Part shown: one piece after another, positions 62,292-64,000 of the stretch
Layout of the letters: each line of letters begins with the position of its first letter
How positions within the stretch are numbered: position 1 is the first letter of the stretch
NCBI GenBank assembly: GCA_964423615.1
Contig: CAYRFQ010000010.1
Location: 62,001-126,000, forward strand
Reading direction: 5' to 3'
Length of the DNA: 64,000 nucleotides
Source: CAYRFQ01 sp964423615
GTDB taxonomy: Bacteria > Planctomycetota > Planctomycetia > Gemmatales > Gemmataceae
Position numbers and translations under genes: made by a program
The notes under the pieces: model-generated
Seen by the model: only the letters and a program-made list of their open reading frames with translations
What the model was told of the DNA's origin: nothing
Databases searched by the model: none

Positions 62292-63137
62292 ATGCAACGT
62301 GTTATGCTCGGACTCGCCGTACTCTCCATTTGGTCACTCTCGACCGGACATACGCTAGCCCAGAAGGGTAACGATGGTCCGAAAGTCTCTCTGAAAAAGG
62401 TCGTGAAGATGGCTCTGAAGGCCCACGGAGGCCGTGAGAAGCTCAAGACCATCCAGGGATTCACGATGACCTTGGAAGGTACCGTTTACAAATCCCCAAG
62501 CGAGACTTCGGGGTACCGGAACACATTTTCCATGCTTGCCAACGGCAACACGCGCTCCGTTCTCCGATTGAAATACGGCGACAAGGTTACCGAAGGACTC
62601 GCCATCATCAATCAAGAAGGCATGTGGATGAAAGTCGGACCGTCCCCGATGCAACAACTCCCCAAAGTCTATTGGAAGGTAGAAATGGGGGAAACATTGG
62701 CGTTGTGGGAAGGGTTGCTATTGCGTTCGTTGGCAGACGGAAACGCCAAACTGACTTCCTTGGGACTTGTGAAGGTCAAAGGTCCTGTTGTCGCTCTTGC
62801 TCGTGACTGCCAGGGAATCAAAATCGAACGAGAGGGCAACCCAACTGTGCGGGTGTATATCGACAATTCGAGGCATCAGGTCGTCAAGATGCTGTTCAAG
62901 AAGCGAATTCTGTCGAAGCCCCAACCGCCCTCAGCCAAAGGGCAAAAAAACTCACCGAAAAAGGCTGCGTTTATGACTTACGAGCTATTCTTTAGTAACT
63001 TCCAAGCGGAACAAGGAGTTCAAATCCCCCGCAAGATCGCGGCCCAGAAGGATGGGATTTTCGCTGGTGAATTTGAGGTCGCAAGTGTCAAGTTTGAGAC
63101 CGAATTCACCAAAAATACATTCGCTGCCCCAAAATAA
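62292..63137 (+). CDS. Secreted protein with outer-membrane lipoprotein (LolA-like) fold, unknown function
   Basis: This 281-residue protein has a signal peptide (MQRVMLGLAVLSIWSLSTG) and a beta-rich body. The N-terminal part (VVKMALKAHGGREKLKTIQG, then FTMTLEGTVYKSP) resembles the outer-membrane lipoprotein-sorting fold seen in LolA-like and DUF-type exported proteins. No lipobox is visible. Function unknown. AGGA lies nine bases before ATG 62292; other in-frame ATGs at 62259 and 62280 lack a better site. The downstream hairpin at 63181-63199 follows. Confidence 0.65.
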   Translation: MQRVMLGLAVLSIWSLSTGHTLAQKGNDGPKVSLKKVVKMALKAHGGREKLKTIQGFTMTLEGTVYKSPSETSGYRNTFSMLANGNTRSVLRLKYGDKVTEGLAIINQEGMWMKVGPSPMQQLPKVYWKVEMGETLALWEGLLLRSLADGNAKLTSLGLVKVKGPVVALARDCQGIKIEREGNPTVRVYIDNSRHQVVKMLFKKRILSKPQPPSAKGQKNSPKKAAFMTYELFFSNFQAEQGVQIPRKIAAQKDGIFAGEFEVASVKFETEFTKNTFAAPK

Positions 63138-63500
63138 GACGTGGCGAGGAAGGTGAGTCGAGACCTCGGTTCATTTGCGTAAGGGGGAATGTCCCCCTTC
63201 CTTCCCCATCGCGAAGTTTGTAGTGTGGAATTTAGCCCACTTCAGAAAAACGAATCATCATGGCAATCGGGAAGCGATTTGGTTCATTATTTGCATTTTG
63301 GGATCAAGCCCACGTCCGTGCAGCTTACCTTTTCTTGGTGAGTCAAGGACACGCTTACGACTCACCGACAACTGCGAACAAGCGTGAGCCAATTCCGGGA
63401 TTGATTTCCTCCAAGATTGTGAGCACTCGCTATCTAACAGGTCCAACCTGACTTCCGAGGGATAACCCGGCGGACCACAACCCACAAACAGAGAAATCTC
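63138..63500. other. Spacer before the PP2C gene
   Basis: These 363 bases contain a terminator-like hairpin at 63181-63199 and otherwise no recognised feature. Confidence 0.4.
63181..63204 (+). terminator. Terminator-like hairpin after the 62.3 kb gene
   Basis: AAGGGGGA pairs with TCCCCCTT (8 bp) around an ATG loop, 44 bases past the stop, followed by a C/T-rich tail. The tail is not a strict T-run. Confidence 0.5.
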
Positions 63501-64000
63501 ATGTCCCAATTTAACGATACAGACACAGTCGAGTTCGAGCTTCCCGCCCCTTCCCTTCCGGTCAACAACCCATACCCAAAGTCGGCTGCGATCCGGATCG
63601 AATTTGGGGCGGCAAGCCATGTCGGGCTGGTTCGTGAAAATAATGAGGATGCCTACCTCATCCACTCCACGAACCGTACCTGGGAGAAAATCGCGACGAA
63701 CCTTCCCGATGACGAACTACCGAACCGCTACGAAGAACGCGGTTACATCCTCATGGTCGCGGATGGGATGGGAGGTGTGGCTGGAGGCGAGCGTGCGAGT
63801 AATCTCGCCATACGAACATGCGTGAACCTGTGTCTGGATGCGGTCAAGTGGACCCTCAAGCTAGACGACCCAACCGTGCGCGACGAAGAAATTCGCGAGG
63901 GCATCGAACGGGCCCTTGGGTATTTTCGGCAGATCGACAGGACAGTTGCCGAGGACGCTCGCGTGCACCCTGAGTATGAAGGCATGGGGACGACTTTAAC
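63501..64000 (+). CDS. PP2C-type Ser/Thr protein phosphatase, 3' end cut by window
   Basis: The open frame from the ATG at 63501 runs to the window end (166 codons) with no stop. It has the PP2C motifs ASHVGLVRENNEDAYL (Asp ligand) and LMVADGMGGVAGGERAS (Asp-Gly metal ligands), and the incomplete GMGTTL motif at the end. These metal-dependent phosphatases remove phosphate from Ser/Thr and often partner with a Hanks-type kinase. It has no signal peptide. The catalytic domain continues past the window. Confidence 0.88.
   Translation, partial: MSQFNDTDTVEFELPAPSLPVNNPYPKSAAIRIEFGAASHVGLVRENNEDAYLIHSTNRTWEKIATNLPDDELPNRYEERGYILMVADGMGGVAGGERASNLAIRTCVNLCLDAVKWTLKLDDPTVRDEEIREGIERALGYFRQIDRTVAEDARVHPEYEGMGTTL

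Noticed and set aside
1..64000. CRISPR arrays, tRNA and rRNA genes
   Set aside because: No regularly spaced direct repeats, cloverleaf or conserved rRNA sequence was noticed; a tRNAscan-SE run would be decisive for tRNAs.

Overview
The window looks like a chromosomal segment of a planctomycete. It carries several family types that together are typical of that phylum: DUF1559, DUF1501, DUF1549 and DUF1080 proteins, a PVC-type haem-binding dehydrogenase fused to HEAT repeats, secreted PQQ-like and VWA proteins, and an ECF sigma factor paired with a small membrane protein. Base composition is close to balanced (roughly 50-53 percent GC by eye). Genus cannot be fixed from the sequence alone. I saw no rRNA, tRNA, CRISPR array, insertion sequence or prophage.

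Layout. 1-5.1 kb: a tandemly duplicated TPR-glycosyltransferase protein cut by the left edge, a YacP-like NYN protein and serC. 5.2-11.4 kb: a small Arg/Tyr-rich secreted protein, an S9 peptidase, and two adjacent proteins made almost entirely of Tudor/agenet-like repeats. 11.6-19.2 kb: a zinc-ribbon/PQQ-propeller membrane protein with a thioredoxin, a divergent CPXCG / metallo-beta-lactamase-fold pair, a pRiA4b ORF-3-like protein and a DUF2330 protein. 19.3-23.3 kb: a five-gene minus-strand selenium operon (yedE, yedF, class V aminotransferase, DUF3343, selD). Its selD has an in-frame TGA at the catalytic Cys position, followed by a hairpin that fits a bacterial SECIS element. 23.7-27.9 kb: an ECF sigma factor, its membrane partner and two secreted proteins.

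28.4-35.6 kb: a 951-residue fusion of an unidentified N-terminal region, a DUF2461-like domain and a McrB-type AAA+ ATPase with no mcrC beside it; a HEAT-repeat gene broken at an A AAA AAA heptamer; DUF1080 and DUF1501 proteins; and a small membrane protein. 35.8-41.4 kb: a ChaN-like protein, a REP-like palindromic element, a PHP-domain protein, a NIPSNAP protein, and a two-gene unit ending in a PycTM-like (DUF5706) membrane protein. 41.5-48.2 kb: the giant SGNH / dehydrogenase / HEAT / cytochrome c protein and a DUF1549 protein. 48.3-55.1 kb: aguB-like amidase, mnmE, a double-VWA protein and yidC, all on the minus strand. 55.3-64 kb: a metallophosphoesterase, a Q/P-repeat secreted protein, PilZ, pterin dehydratase, msrB, a DUF6065-like protein, an EF-Tu with an altered switch I, a secreted protein and the start of a PP2C phosphatase.

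How genes work together. The clearest pathway is selenium handling: uptake or carrier steps (YedE, YedF, DUF3343), a Se/S-mobilising aminotransferase and selenophosphate synthesis by SelD, which itself appears to be a selenoprotein. Two loci could belong to cell defence (McrB-DUF2461 and the PycTM-like effector), but neither has its classical partner in the window. Many of the remaining genes encode secreted or envelope proteins.
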